Of a DNA stretch of 64,000 nucleotides, positions 35,178-43,213 are shown one piece after another. Position numbers and translations under genes: made by a program. This stretch comes from Microvirga sp. SRT01 (GTDB lineage: Bacteria; Pseudomonadota; Alphaproteobacteria; Sphingomonadales; Sphingomonadaceae). The stretch spans positions 124,001-188,000 of the forward strand of contig JAGSNX010000002.1 of NCBI GenBank assembly GCA_018139225.1, given 5' to 3'. The first letter of the stretch is position 1; every line of letters starts with the position of its first letter. Under the pieces are notes generated by a model. It was not told the DNA's origin and did no database searches. It saw only the letters and a program-made list of their open reading frames with translations.

Positions 35178-35585
35178 ATGACCGATCAGGCAACCTCCGA
35201 CGAAGACGGCTCGACAGCCGGCGGCACCACCAGCCGCCGTGCGCTGATGCTCGGCGCGGTCGGGGCGAGTGCGGTGGTGTCGATTCGACCCGCACTGGCG
35301 CAGACCGCCGGCTCCGTCCTGAACTGCGAGATCGCGGTGCCGGAGCGCACGCGCGCCGGTAACTGGATCACCGCGGACGGCAAGACGGTAGCCTCCGGCA
35401 CCAAGGGGGCATTCCCACCCGCCAGCCGCGCCTACAAGGGGGAGGAGGTGAAGCGCGCGCTCAACGGCAGCACGCTGCCCGGCACCGATACCGAGCGCAG
35501 CCGCGCCTACGTGAATTACATCCGACGCCTGCAACGCGGGCAGGGCGGGTTCACGTGTTTCGCCTCGTTGCAGATGCCGCGCTGA
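35178..35585 (+). CDS. Small Tat-signal protein of the HprK-related kinase cassette
   Basis: A 135-residue protein of unknown function, first gene of a tight four-gene cassette. The N-terminus has a twin-arginine signal: TSRRALMLGAVGASAVVSIR followed by an AQ-type cleavage region at 41-42. The mature part of about 93 residues has two cysteines (Cys50 and Cys127), a basic segment ALNGSTLPGTDTERSRAYVN and an aromatic tail GFTCFASLQ. Four bases separate it from the PqqD-like gene. PqqD-like proteins bind leader peptides, so this protein is a candidate substrate of the system; that is inference. It could also simply be a neighbouring exported protein. Confidence 0.7.
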   Translation: MTDQATSDEDGSTAGGTTSRRALMLGAVGASAVVSIRPALAQTAGSVLNCEIAVPERTRAGNWITADGKTVASGTKGAFPPASRAYKGEEVKRALNGSTLPGTDTERSRAYVNYIRRLQRGQGGFTCFASLQMPR

Positions 35586-35589
35586 TCCC

Positions 35590-35850
35590 ATGCGCCTGTG
35601 CGCCGAGCGGGCGACCGTGTCCGTGCCGCTCGATGCGTTCGTTGCGGTCCTCCACCGCCCGTCCGGTGCGACCCACCTGCTGACCGAACCCGCGCCGCAG
35701 ATCCTGACCGCGCTGGGCGACGAGGCGGTGACGCTCGACGAACTGCTGGTGCGGCTGGCGGCGGGCTTCGATCTCGGCAGCCGTGCACGGGAGGCGCTGT
35801 CGGCACGCGTCGCGGAGCTGGTCGACATCGGCCTGATCGTCCCGGAATGA
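35590..35850 (+). CDS. PqqD-family peptide chaperone of the HPr-rel-A system
   Basis: An 86-residue PqqD-fold protein. VPLDAFVAVLHRPSGATHLL is the winged-helix strand pair seen in PqqD relatives, followed by TEPAPQILTALGDEAVTLDE and a helical end. PqqD proteins recognise leader peptides and hand them to a modifying enzyme. The group next to HprK-related kinase A has, as I recall, its own curated family (HPr-rel-A system PqqD). Its stop overlaps the kinase start by four bases, so the two are coupled. Confidence 0.8.
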   Translation: MRLCAERATVSVPLDAFVAVLHRPSGATHLLTEPAPQILTALGDEAVTLDELLVRLAAGFDLGSRAREALSARVAELVDIGLIVPE

Positions 35851-36683
35851 GACATTCGGTCCACCTTCGGATCGGCCCGGCTGCGTTCCGCATCGGGTCC
35901 GACTGGGCCGCGCCGGTCGATGCGCTCGCCGACCTGTACCGCGACTATCCGGTGCCGGACGTACCCGACTTCACCGTCCGGCTGGAGGCGACACGCCCGT
36001 GGCGGCGCTGGCTGCGTCCGTCGGTGCAGATCACTGGCGACTATATGCTGCCGGAGGCCGCGCCGCTGCCGCTGGCGCACGGGCTGCTCGCCGCCGAGAT
36101 GGGCATGAACCTGCAAGTCGCGCTCGGCTGGCGGCGACATCTGCTGCTGCATGCGTCGGCGGTGGAGCGGAACGGCCGTGCGCTGCTCATGAGCGGCGAA
36201 TCGGGCGCGGGGAAGTCCACGCTGGCGGCATTGCTGATGGGGCGCGGCTGGCGGTTGATGGGCGACGAGTTCGCGCTGATCGCACCGGCGACGGGTATGG
36301 CGCACGCCTTTCCACGGCTCGTGAGCCTGAAGGGCGGGGCGATCGGGGCGGTGGCGGGCGATCGATGGGGTCCGCTGCTGCCGTGCACGCCGAAGGGTGA
36401 TATCCGCCACCTCGTTCCCGACGCCCGCGCCATCGCGGCGATGGACGAGCCGGCGCGGCCGGCGCTGCTGCTGTTTCCCCGTTATGGCGAGACGCGGGCG
36501 GTGCGGGAGATGCCGGCGAGCGAGGCGTTCGTCCGGCTGACTCAGGCATCGACGAACTACACGCTGCTGGGCGAGGCCGGGTTCACCGCGCTGACCCGGC
36601 TGGTGACGGAGGTGCCGGCACTGGCGATCGACTATCCGGACAGCGAGACCGCGCTGGCGATGGTCGAGGAGCTTTGGCCATGA
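35847..36683 (+). CDS. HprK-related kinase A
   Basis: A 278-residue protein related to HPr kinase/phosphorylase, which in other bacteria phosphorylates a serine of HPr. It has HASAVERNG (residues 102-110, the region of the HprK catalytic His), a Walker A loop GESGAGKST (117-125), and GDEF at 139-142 in the place of the Asp pair. No HPr or PTS protein is encoded nearby, so the substrate is probably different. ATG 35847 forms an ATGA overlap with the PqqD-like gene, and its own stop overlaps the next start. Family identity is good; function is unknown. Confidence 0.85.
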   Translation: MRHSVHLRIGPAAFRIGSDWAAPVDALADLYRDYPVPDVPDFTVRLEATRPWRRWLRPSVQITGDYMLPEAAPLPLAHGLLAAEMGMNLQVALGWRRHLLLHASAVERNGRALLMSGESGAGKSTLAALLMGRGWRLMGDEFALIAPATGMAHAFPRLVSLKGGAIGAVAGDRWGPLLPCTPKGDIRHLVPDARAIAAMDEPARPALLLFPRYGETRAVREMPASEAFVRLTQASTNYTLLGEAGFTALTRLVTEVPALAIDYPDSETALAMVEELWP

Positions 36684-37681
36684 GAGCTGTCGTCGGGACC
36701 GACGCGATGCTGCTGGTGCGGGCGCTGCGCGACCCGACATCGGTTCTAGACTTGGACGCGGACGGCTGGACCGCGCTGCTGACGATCGCGCGGGCGGAGC
36801 AGCTGGCGGGAACGCTGGCGCACAGGCTGCACGGGCTGGCGGTGCCGCCGGCGGTCGCCGCGACCCTCGCCGATGCGCGCCAGATCGCGGAGCATGCCCG
36901 CCGCACCGCGCTGTGGGAGGCGACCGTCGTTGCGCGCGTCCTCTTGCCGCTGGGCGTGACGGTCGTGCTGTTGAAGGGTACCGCCTATGCCGCGAGCGGG
37001 CTGGCGGCGGGGCAGGGGCGATCGATCGGCGATTGCGACATCCTCGTGCCGCGCGAGGCACTGGAGACGGTGGAGACGGCGCTGATCGCGGCGGGATGGG
37101 AATGGGTGAAGCCGGACCCCTATGACGACGCCTATTACCGGCGCTGGATGCACGAACTGCCGCCGCTGATCCACCGCGAGCGTGACCGGATGATCGACGT
37201 GCATCACACGATCCTGCCGCTGACCGCGCGGCCGAAGCCCGATGCGGCGGCGCTGATCGCGGACGCCGTGCCGCTGGGCAACGGGCTGTCGGTGCTGTCG
37301 CCGACGGACATGATCGTTCACGCCGCCGCGCATCTGTTCGCGGACGGCGATCTGGCGGGGGGACTCCGCAACCTGTGGGACATTCGCTGCCTGATCGAGG
37401 AGTTCGGCAAGGACCGGCTGGCCGATCGTGCCGCGCATCACGGTTTGACCGCGCCTGTTGCAAGAGCGGTTCGACTGGCGGAGGCGCTGTTCGGCGACGG
37501 CCGCACGACCGACCACCTCTTCCGCCGCCGCCTGCTGGCGCGCGATGGATGGGGGCGGGCGATCCGGCCGGCGACGCGGCTGGGCTTCTACGTCCGCTCG
37601 CACTGGCTGCGCATGCCGCCCGCGATGCTCGCGCGGCATCTGTGGGTCAAATGGCGGCGAGGCGCTCCAGCACGGGGATGA
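36680..37681 (+). CDS. Nucleotidyltransferase family protein of the HprK-related cassette
   Basis: A 333-residue protein of the NTP_transf_5 (DUF2159-like) nucleotidyltransferase group. The core reads VVLLKGTAYAASGLAAGQGR followed by SIGDCDILVPREALETVETA, with the paired acids Asp118 and Asp120. A helical domain follows with ERDRMIDVHHTILPLTARPK and SPTDMIVHAAAHLFADGDLA. It may transfer a nucleotide or act as a non-catalytic partner. ATG 36680 overlaps the kinase stop (ATGA). Its last 35 bases overlap the convergent gph gene. Confidence 0.85.
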   Translation: MRAVVGTDAMLLVRALRDPTSVLDLDADGWTALLTIARAEQLAGTLAHRLHGLAVPPAVAATLADARQIAEHARRTALWEATVVARVLLPLGVTVVLLKGTAYAASGLAAGQGRSIGDCDILVPREALETVETALIAAGWEWVKPDPYDDAYYRRWMHELPPLIHRERDRMIDVHHTILPLTARPKPDAAALIADAVPLGNGLSVLSPTDMIVHAAAHLFADGDLAGGLRNLWDIRCLIEEFGKDRLADRAAHHGLTAPVARAVRLAEALFGDGRTTDHLFRRRLLARDGWGRAIRPATRLGFYVRSHWLRMPPAMLARHLWVKWRRGAPARG

Positions 37682-38330
37682 GTTCGGCGTACCCGTCGAT
37701 CGTCGCGTCCGCACCGAGTTCGCCGACCGGCCGGTCGAGGAAACCGAAGCTGCACGCCACGACGGGCACGCGCGCCGCTTGCGCCGCCTTCACGTCGTAG
37801 ATCGAATCGCCGACGAACGCCGGGCGCCCGCCGCCGCAGCGCGCGATCATCTCGATGATCGGATCGGGTTTGGGCTTGCCGCGTCCCGGCCCCAGCGTGT
37901 CGCCCCCGATCAGGCAGGCGAAGCGCGCGGTCAGGTCGAGTTCTTCGAGGATGCGTTTCGCGTAATGTTCCAGCTTGTTGGTCACGACGGCCAGCGTCAC
38001 GCCGCGCGCCGCGAGGGCGTCCAGCGCGTCGAGTGCTCCCGGATAGGGTTGCGTCAGCACGACCATGTTCGCCTCGTAATAGTCGAGCAGGCGGCGGTGC
38101 AGCACGTCGAGTTCGGCATCGGTGCAGCCGCCGGTCGCGGCCATGCCCTGCGCCAGCATGTGCCGCGCGCCGCCGCCGATCATCGGCGTCACCTGATCCA
38201 CGGTCAGCGTCGGTCGGCCGGCACTCGCCAGCGCGTGGTTGACGGCGGCGGCAAGGTCACCCGAGGTGTCGAGCAGCGTGCCGTCCATATCGAAGCCGAC
38301 GAGGTCGAAAAACGATGAAGTCTTGTCCAT
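37647..38330 (-). CDS. gph: Phosphoglycolate phosphatase (HAD family)
   Basis: A 227-residue HAD hydrolase that clears 2-phosphoglycolate made during DNA repair or photorespiration. Motif I is VGFDMDGTLLDTSGDLA, motif II lies in VTLAVVTNKLEHYAKRILEE, and motif III/IV is GKPKPDPIIEMIARCGGGRP then AFVGDSIYDVKAAQAA. The start at 38330 gives MDKTSSFFDLVGFDMDG. Its 3' end overlaps the nucleotidyltransferase gene on the other strand by 35 bases. It is divergent from glmU. Substrate specificity within the HAD family is by resemblance only. Confidence 0.88.
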   Translation of the reverse strand: MDKTSSFFDLVGFDMDGTLLDTSGDLAAAVNHALASAGRPTLTVDQVTPMIGGGARHMLAQGMAATGGCTDAELDVLHRRLLDYYEANMVVLTQPYPGALDALDALAARGVTLAVVTNKLEHYAKRILEELDLTARFACLIGGDTLGPGRGKPKPDPIIEMIARCGGGRPAFVGDSIYDVKAAQAARVPVVACSFGFLDRPVGELGADATIDGYAELIPVLERLAAI

Positions 38331-38390
38331 GATCGCCCGCAAGACGGCACCGCTATGGAAATGGCAAGATGTTCGTGGCACCGGCGCGGC

Positions 38391-39764
38391 ATGAGCCAGC
38401 CTGATACCCCGCTCGCCGCGCCTTTGGCCGTCATCGTCCTCGCCGCCGGCAAGGGCACGCGGATGAAATCCGACCTGCACAAGGTGCTGCACCCGGTCGC
38501 GGGGCGGCCGATGCTGCTGCATTTGCTCGCCAGCCTCGACGGAGCGGGAGCCAGCCGCCGCGTCGTCGTCGTCGGTGCGTCGGGCGAGCAGGTCGAGGCG
38601 GCGGTTGCGGGCAGTGGCGTCGACATCGCGTGGCAGCACGAGCAGCTCGGCACCGCCCATGCCGCGTTGCAGGCGAAGGCGGCGCTGGCGGACTTCGACG
38701 GCATCGCGATCGTCTGCTTCGGCGATACGCCGTTGCTGTCGACCGACACCGTGGCCCGGCTCGCGGCGCGGCTGGAGGCGGAGGATGCGCCGATGGTCGC
38801 GGTGCTCGGCTTCCGGCCGGCTGACGCCGCGGCGTACGGACGGGTGATCGCCGACGCGGACGGCACGATCCGCAAGATGGTCGAATACAAGGATGCGTCC
38901 GAGCAGGAGCGGGCGGTCGACTTGTGCAACTCCGGCGTCACCGCCGTCCGCACCGCCGATCTGTGGCGCTTGCTGGAGGCGGTCGGCAACGACAATGCGG
39001 CGGGCGAATACTATCTGCCCGACATCGTCATGCTGGCGATAGCCGAGGGAGCGCGTGCGGTCGCGATCGAGACGGGCGCGGACGAGGTCGCGGGCATAAA
39101 CAGCCGCGCCGAACTGGCCGTGGTGGAAGAGGGCTGGCAGGCGCAGCGCCGCCTGCGCGCAATGGCGGAGGGCGCGTCGCTGATCGCACCGGACACCGTC
39201 TGGTTCTCGCATGATACCGTCATCGGCCGCGACGTGACGATCGAGCCTAATGTCGTATTCGGCCCCGGCGTGTCGGTCGCGGACGGTGCGGTGATCCACG
39301 CGTTCAGCCATCTGGAGGGTGCGACGGTCGGCCCCCGGGCGGATGTCGGTCCTTATGCGCGCCTGCGTCCGGGGGCGGTGCTGGGCGCGAAATCGCGCGT
39401 GGGTAATTTCGTCGAAGTGAAGAAGGCGACCTTAGGCGAGGGGGCGAAGGCCAACCATCTGAGCTATATCGGCGACGCCGAAGTTGGCGCGGGCGTCAAC
39501 ATCGGTGCGGGGACGATCACCTGCAACTACGATGGGTTCTTCAAATATCGCACGACGATCGGGGCGGGGGCATTCATCGGCTCCAACTCCGCGCTCGTTG
39601 CGCCGGTATCGATCGGCGCGGGTGCGATCGTCGCGGCGGGATCGGTCGTGACGAAGGACGTCGCCGCCGACGCGCTGGCGCTGGTGCGGCCCGCGCAGGT
39701 CGAAAAGCGGGGCTGGGCCGCGCAGTTTCGAGCGCTGATGACGGCGCGGAAGGGTGGCAAGTGA
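38391..39764 (+). CDS. glmU: Bifunctional GlmU (N-acetylglucosamine-1-P uridyltransferase/acetyltransferase)
   Basis: A 457-residue enzyme making UDP-GlcNAc for peptidoglycan and LPS. The N-terminal pyrophosphorylase has the signature VIVLAAGKGTRMKSDLHKVL and FGDTPLLSTDT. The C-terminal left-handed beta-helix has the hexapeptide repeats and the acetyltransferase motif NHLSYIGDAEVGAGVNIGAG followed by TITCNYDG. ATG 38391 gives MSQPDTPLAAPLAVIVLAAG. glmS lies 640 bases downstream, interrupted by a toxin-antitoxin pair. Confidence 0.97.
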   Translation: MSQPDTPLAAPLAVIVLAAGKGTRMKSDLHKVLHPVAGRPMLLHLLASLDGAGASRRVVVVGASGEQVEAAVAGSGVDIAWQHEQLGTAHAALQAKAALADFDGIAIVCFGDTPLLSTDTVARLAARLEAEDAPMVAVLGFRPADAAAYGRVIADADGTIRKMVEYKDASEQERAVDLCNSGVTAVRTADLWRLLEAVGNDNAAGEYYLPDIVMLAIAEGARAVAIETGADEVAGINSRAELAVVEEGWQAQRRLRAMAEGASLIAPDTVWFSHDTVIGRDVTIEPNVVFGPGVSVADGAVIHAFSHLEGATVGPRADVGPYARLRPGAVLGAKSRVGNFVEVKKATLGEGAKANHLSYIGDAEVGAGVNIGAGTITCNYDGFFKYRTTIGAGAFIGSNSALVAPVSIGAGAIVAAGSVVTKDVAADALALVRPAQVEKRGWAAQFRALMTARKGGK

Positions 39765-39789
39765 TATCGCTGCGTGATATCTTGCGGAT
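39761..39789 (+). promoter_or_regulatory. Candidate operator/promoter of the toxin-antitoxin pair
   Basis: GTGATATC occurs at 39761-39768 and again at 39774-39781 (13-base period), with a third partial GGATAT just before the antitoxin start. Repeats of this kind upstream of a CopG-type antitoxin fit autoregulation. The first copy overlaps the glmU stop codon. Confidence 0.5.
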
Positions 39790-40023
39790 ATGAGGACTCT
39801 GGTCAACATACCCGACGACGACGTTGCTGCGCTCGATGAGCTTGCACAGCGCAATGGACGATCGCGCGCAGCGGAACTGCGTGTTGCCGTATCGCAGCAC
39901 CTGCGTGATCGAAGCAGCAACGACTGGATCGCGCGCGGAGCAGGGTATTGGAAGCACCGCCAGGACGTTGGCGATGCTGTCGAGTACCAGCGCGCGATGC
40001 GCGAAGACCGCGCCGATTTCTGA
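39790..40023 (+). CDS. Ribbon-helix-helix (CopG-type) antitoxin
   Basis: A 77-residue protein. MRTLVNIPDDDVAALDELAQ followed by RNGRSRAAELRVAVSQHL is a ribbon-helix-helix fold that binds DNA as a dimer. The C-terminal tail (WIARGAGYWKHRQDVGDAVE) is the kind of segment that wraps the partner toxin. The PIN-domain gene follows after 6 bases. The DNA before its start carries repeated GATATC words. It probably represses its own promoter and neutralises the toxin. Confidence 0.85.
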   Translation: MRTLVNIPDDDVAALDELAQRNGRSRAAELRVAVSQHLRDRSSNDWIARGAGYWKHRQDVGDAVEYQRAMREDRADF

Positions 40024-40029
40024 TCCGAC

Positions 40030-40392
40030 GTGGAGCCGTTCTTCGATACCAATATCCTGATCGACTGGCTCGTCGATCGTCCGCCGGCAGTGGCCGAATT
40101 GCAACGCTATGGCCGGCATCGCATCAGTCGTGTCGTCTGGACGGAAATCCTGGCGGGGGAACCACCCCAGCAGCGAGCGACCGTTGCTCGCCTGCTGTCT
40201 CCGTTCGAGGTTGTCGAGATCGATGCGCACATAGCCGCCGCAGCGGCAGCGATCCGTCACGAAGCGCGGATGAAGTTGCTGGACGCGTACATTCTGGCAA
40301 CAGCACGCGTGAACGGTGCGATGCTCGTCACCCGCAACACCAAGGACTTCCCCGCGGACATGCCCGGCATCCGCGTCCCCTATACCTTCTAG
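40030..40392 (+). CDS. PIN-domain toxin (VapC-like)
   Basis: A 120-residue PIN-domain ribonuclease. The acidic residues of the active site are visible: FFDTNILIDWL (Asp6), RVVWTEILAG (Glu near 42), KLLDAYILATARVNGAMLVT (Asp near 84) and TRNTKDFP (Asp near 104). VapC proteins cleave specific RNAs, often initiator tRNA. GTG 40030 is the start, 6 bases after the antitoxin stop. The pair sits between glmU and glmS, which are adjacent in some relatives. Confidence 0.85.
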   Translation: MEPFFDTNILIDWLVDRPPAVAELQRYGRHRISRVVWTEILAGEPPQQRATVARLLSPFEVVEIDAHIAAAAAAIRHEARMKLLDAYILATARVNGAMLVTRNTKDFPADMPGIRVPYTF

Positions 40393-40407
40393 ACAAAGAG
40401 ACATTCC

Positions 40408-42231
40408 ATGTGCGGCATCGTCGGCATCCTGAGTAACGAAGACGTCGCCGAGCGCCTGCTCGACGGCCTGCGACGGCTGGAATATCGTGGCTACGACTCG
40501 GCGGGCATCGCCACCGATCACGATGGCCGGATCGAGCGGCGGCGCGCGTCGGGCAAGTTGATGAACCTGGCGAAGGAATTGGCCGCCGATCCGCTGCCGG
40601 GCCGGACCGGCATCGCACATACGCGCTGGGCGACGCATGGCGGCCCGACGACCAACAACGCGCACCCGCATGCGACCGACGAAGTCGCGGTCGTGCACAA
40701 CGGCATCATCGAGAACTTCAAATCCCTTCGCGACGAACTGATCGCGCGGGGCCGGGTCTTCACCAGCGAAACCGACACGGAGGTCGTCGCGCACCTCGTC
40801 AGCGAACAGGTGGAGGCTGGTCTGGAGCCGGTTGAGGCGGTGCGTACCGTGCTGCCGCGCCTGCACGGTGCATTCGCGCTTGCAATCCTGTTCCGCCAGC
40901 ACCCGGACCTGCTGATCGGGGCGCGGCTTGGCTCGCCCCTAGTCGTCGGCCACGGCGACGGGGAGACATATCTCGGCTCCGACGCGCTGGCACTGGCCCC
41001 GCTGACGCAACGCATCGCGTATCTGGAAGAGGGCGACTGGGTCGTCTGCACGCGCGACGGTGCGCAGGTCTACGATCAGCAGAACAACGCCGTCGAGCGG
41101 CCGATCACCATCTCCGGCGTCACCGGCGAACTGGTGTCGAAGGGCAACCACCGGCATTACATGCTCAAGGAAATCTACGAGCAGCCGATCGTCGTCGCCC
41201 AGACGCTGCGCTCCTACCTGCAACGCCTCGACGAGAAGGTGACGCTGCCGATCCCCGAAGGCGACCTGTCGGCGATCAAGCGGGTGACGATCGTCGCGTG
41301 CGGGACCAGCTTCTACGCCGGAATGGTCGCGCGATACTGGTTCGAGCAGTTCGCGCGCGTGCCCGTCGACCTCGATGTCGCATCCGAGTTCCGCTACCGC
41401 GCGCCGGTGATGGAGCCGGGCGGGCTGGCGCTGTTCATCAGCCAGTCGGGCGAGACGGCCGACACGCTCGCCGCGCTGCGCCACGCCAAGAAGGAGGGGC
41501 AGACGATCGCCGTCGTTTGCAACGTGCCCACGAGTTCGATGGCGCGCGAGGCGGACCTGTTGCTGCCGACGCATGCCGGGCCGGAGATCGGCGTCGCATC
41601 GACCAAGGCGTTCACCTGCCAGCTGGCGGTGCTGGCGGCGCTCGCCGCCAATCTCGCCCGCGCCAAAGGGCGGCTGTCGCATCTGGAAGAGCGGGCGATC
41701 GTCAAGCATCTGGCGGAGGCGCCCGCCGCGATCAACGCGGCGCTGGCCTATGATGAGGCGATCGAGGCGATGGCGGGCACCGTCGCGAGCGCGCGCGATG
41801 TGCTGTATCTGGGCCGCGGCACCGATTACCCGCTGGCGCTGGAAGGTGCGCTGAAGCTGAAGGAGATCAGCTACATCCATGCCGAGGGCTATGCCGCCGG
41901 CGAGATGAAGCATGGCCCGATCGCGCTGATCGACGAAAATGTGCCGGTGATCGTCATTGCCCCGTCCGGACCGCTGTTCGACAAGACGATCAGCAATATG
42001 CAGGAGGTGATGGCGCGCGGCGGCAAGGTCGTGCTCATCAGCGATTACGACGGCATCCAGGCGGCGGGCGAGGGCTGCGTTGCGACGATCACGATGCCCA
42101 AGGTCCACCCGCTGATCGCGCCGATCGTCTATGCGGTGCCGGTGCAGTTGCTGGCGTATCACGTCGCCGTCATGAAGGGCACGGACGTCGACCAGCCCCG
42201 CAACCTCGCGAAGTCGGTCACCGTCGAATAG
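40408..42231 (+). CDS. glmS: Glutamine-fructose-6-phosphate aminotransferase (isomerizing)
   Basis: A 607-residue enzyme making glucosamine-6-phosphate from fructose-6-phosphate and glutamine. The N-terminal class II glutaminase domain starts with the catalytic Cys (MCGIVGILSNEDVAERLLDG). Two SIS domains follow, with CGTSFYAGMVARYWFEQFAR, SQSGETADTLAALRHAKKEG and VASTKAFTCQLAVLAALAAN. The C-terminus DQPRNLAKSVTVE is the family end. It starts 15 bases after the toxin gene. No ribozyme was seen in that small gap. Confidence 0.97.
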   Translation: MCGIVGILSNEDVAERLLDGLRRLEYRGYDSAGIATDHDGRIERRRASGKLMNLAKELAADPLPGRTGIAHTRWATHGGPTTNNAHPHATDEVAVVHNGIIENFKSLRDELIARGRVFTSETDTEVVAHLVSEQVEAGLEPVEAVRTVLPRLHGAFALAILFRQHPDLLIGARLGSPLVVGHGDGETYLGSDALALAPLTQRIAYLEEGDWVVCTRDGAQVYDQQNNAVERPITISGVTGELVSKGNHRHYMLKEIYEQPIVVAQTLRSYLQRLDEKVTLPIPEGDLSAIKRVTIVACGTSFYAGMVARYWFEQFARVPVDLDVASEFRYRAPVMEPGGLALFISQSGETADTLAALRHAKKEGQTIAVVCNVPTSSMAREADLLLPTHAGPEIGVASTKAFTCQLAVLAALAANLARAKGRLSHLEERAIVKHLAEAPAAINAALAYDEAIEAMAGTVASARDVLYLGRGTDYPLALEGALKLKEISYIHAEGYAAGEMKHGPIALIDENVPVIVIAPSGPLFDKTISNMQEVMARGGKVVLISDYDGIQAAGEGCVATITMPKVHPLIAPIVYAVPVQLLAYHVAVMKGTDVDQPRNLAKSVTVE

Positions 42232-42262
42232 CTGGCCGCCTGATGATTGGGGAGATCACGCC

Positions 42263-43141
42263 GTGTTGCTGAAGGATCGGGTCGCGATCGTGACCGGGGC
42301 GGGGGCCGGGCTCGGCCGTTCGCATGCGCTGTTGCTCGCACGCTACGGAGCGAAGGTCGTGGTCAACGATCTGGGCGACGGTGTCGACGCGGTTGCGGCG
42401 GAGATCGTCGCGGCGGGCGGCGAGGCGCTGGCGGCGACCGGGTCGGTGACCGACGAGGCTGCGGTGGCGGCGATGGTCGCAAATGCGCAGGAACGCTGGG
42501 GCCGGATCGACATCCTCGTCAACAATGCCGGCATTCTGCGCGACATGTCGTTCGGCAAGATGAGCATCGCCGATTTCCGGCTGGTCGTCGACGTCCACCT
42601 GATGGGCGCGGTGATCTGTTCGAAGGCGGTGTGGGACGTGATGAAGGCGCAGAATTTTGGGCGCATCGTCATGACCACGTCCTCGTCCGGCCTCTACGGC
42701 AATTTCGGGCAGGCGAATTACGGCGCGGCGAAGATGGCGCTGGTCGGGCTGATGCAGACGCTAGCGATAGAGGGCGCGAAGAACGAAATCCGCGTCAACT
42801 GCCTCGCCCCGACCGCCGCCACCGCGATGACGGAAAATCTGCTGCCGGAACCGGTCAAGGCGCTGATGCAGCCCGAGATGGTCAGCCCGGCGCTGCTGAA
42901 GCTGGTCGGCGACGACGCACCGACGCGGGCGATCCTGTGCGCTGGCGCGGGGCATTTCGAACGCGCCTACGTCACGCTGACGGCGGGCGAGTATATCGGC
43001 GGTGGCGACGATGCCGGCGAGCGTCTGCTGGAACGCTGGGACGCAGTGTCCGACCGCACGCACGAGAGCGTTCCCGATGCCGGCATGGCACAGTTGCAGC
43101 AGGAGGTCGCGGCGGCGATGACGGCGCTCGATGATCGATAG
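42263..43141 (+). CDS. Short-chain dehydrogenase/reductase, MFE-2-like
   Basis: A 292-residue NAD(P)-dependent SDR. It has VAIVTGAGAGLGRSHALLLA (TGxxxGxG), LVNNAGILRDMSF (NNAG) and the catalytic YxxxK in GQANYGAAKMALVGLMQTLA. The opening and the sequence NNAGILRDMSF resemble the dehydrogenase domain of peroxisomal multifunctional enzyme type 2 and related fatty-acid/steroid dehydrogenases. The start is GTG 42263 with GGGGAG upstream. It lies 31 bases after glmS; metabolic link unknown. Confidence 0.88.
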   Translation: MLLKDRVAIVTGAGAGLGRSHALLLARYGAKVVVNDLGDGVDAVAAEIVAAGGEALAATGSVTDEAAVAAMVANAQERWGRIDILVNNAGILRDMSFGKMSIADFRLVVDVHLMGAVICSKAVWDVMKAQNFGRIVMTTSSSGLYGNFGQANYGAAKMALVGLMQTLAIEGAKNEIRVNCLAPTAATAMTENLLPEPVKALMQPEMVSPALLKLVGDDAPTRAILCAGAGHFERAYVTLTAGEYIGGGDDAGERLLERWDAVSDRTHESVPDAGMAQLQQEVAAAMTALDDR

Positions 43142-43213
43142 CACCGCGGCTGGCCAATCGCCGTCCCCCCGCACATAGAGGCGGCGCACCGATCGGTGGA
43201 AGAGGGAAGCACT

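Noticed and set aside
40393..40407. glmS ribozyme or other leader before glmS
   Set aside because: Only 15 bases separate the toxin gene from glmS.
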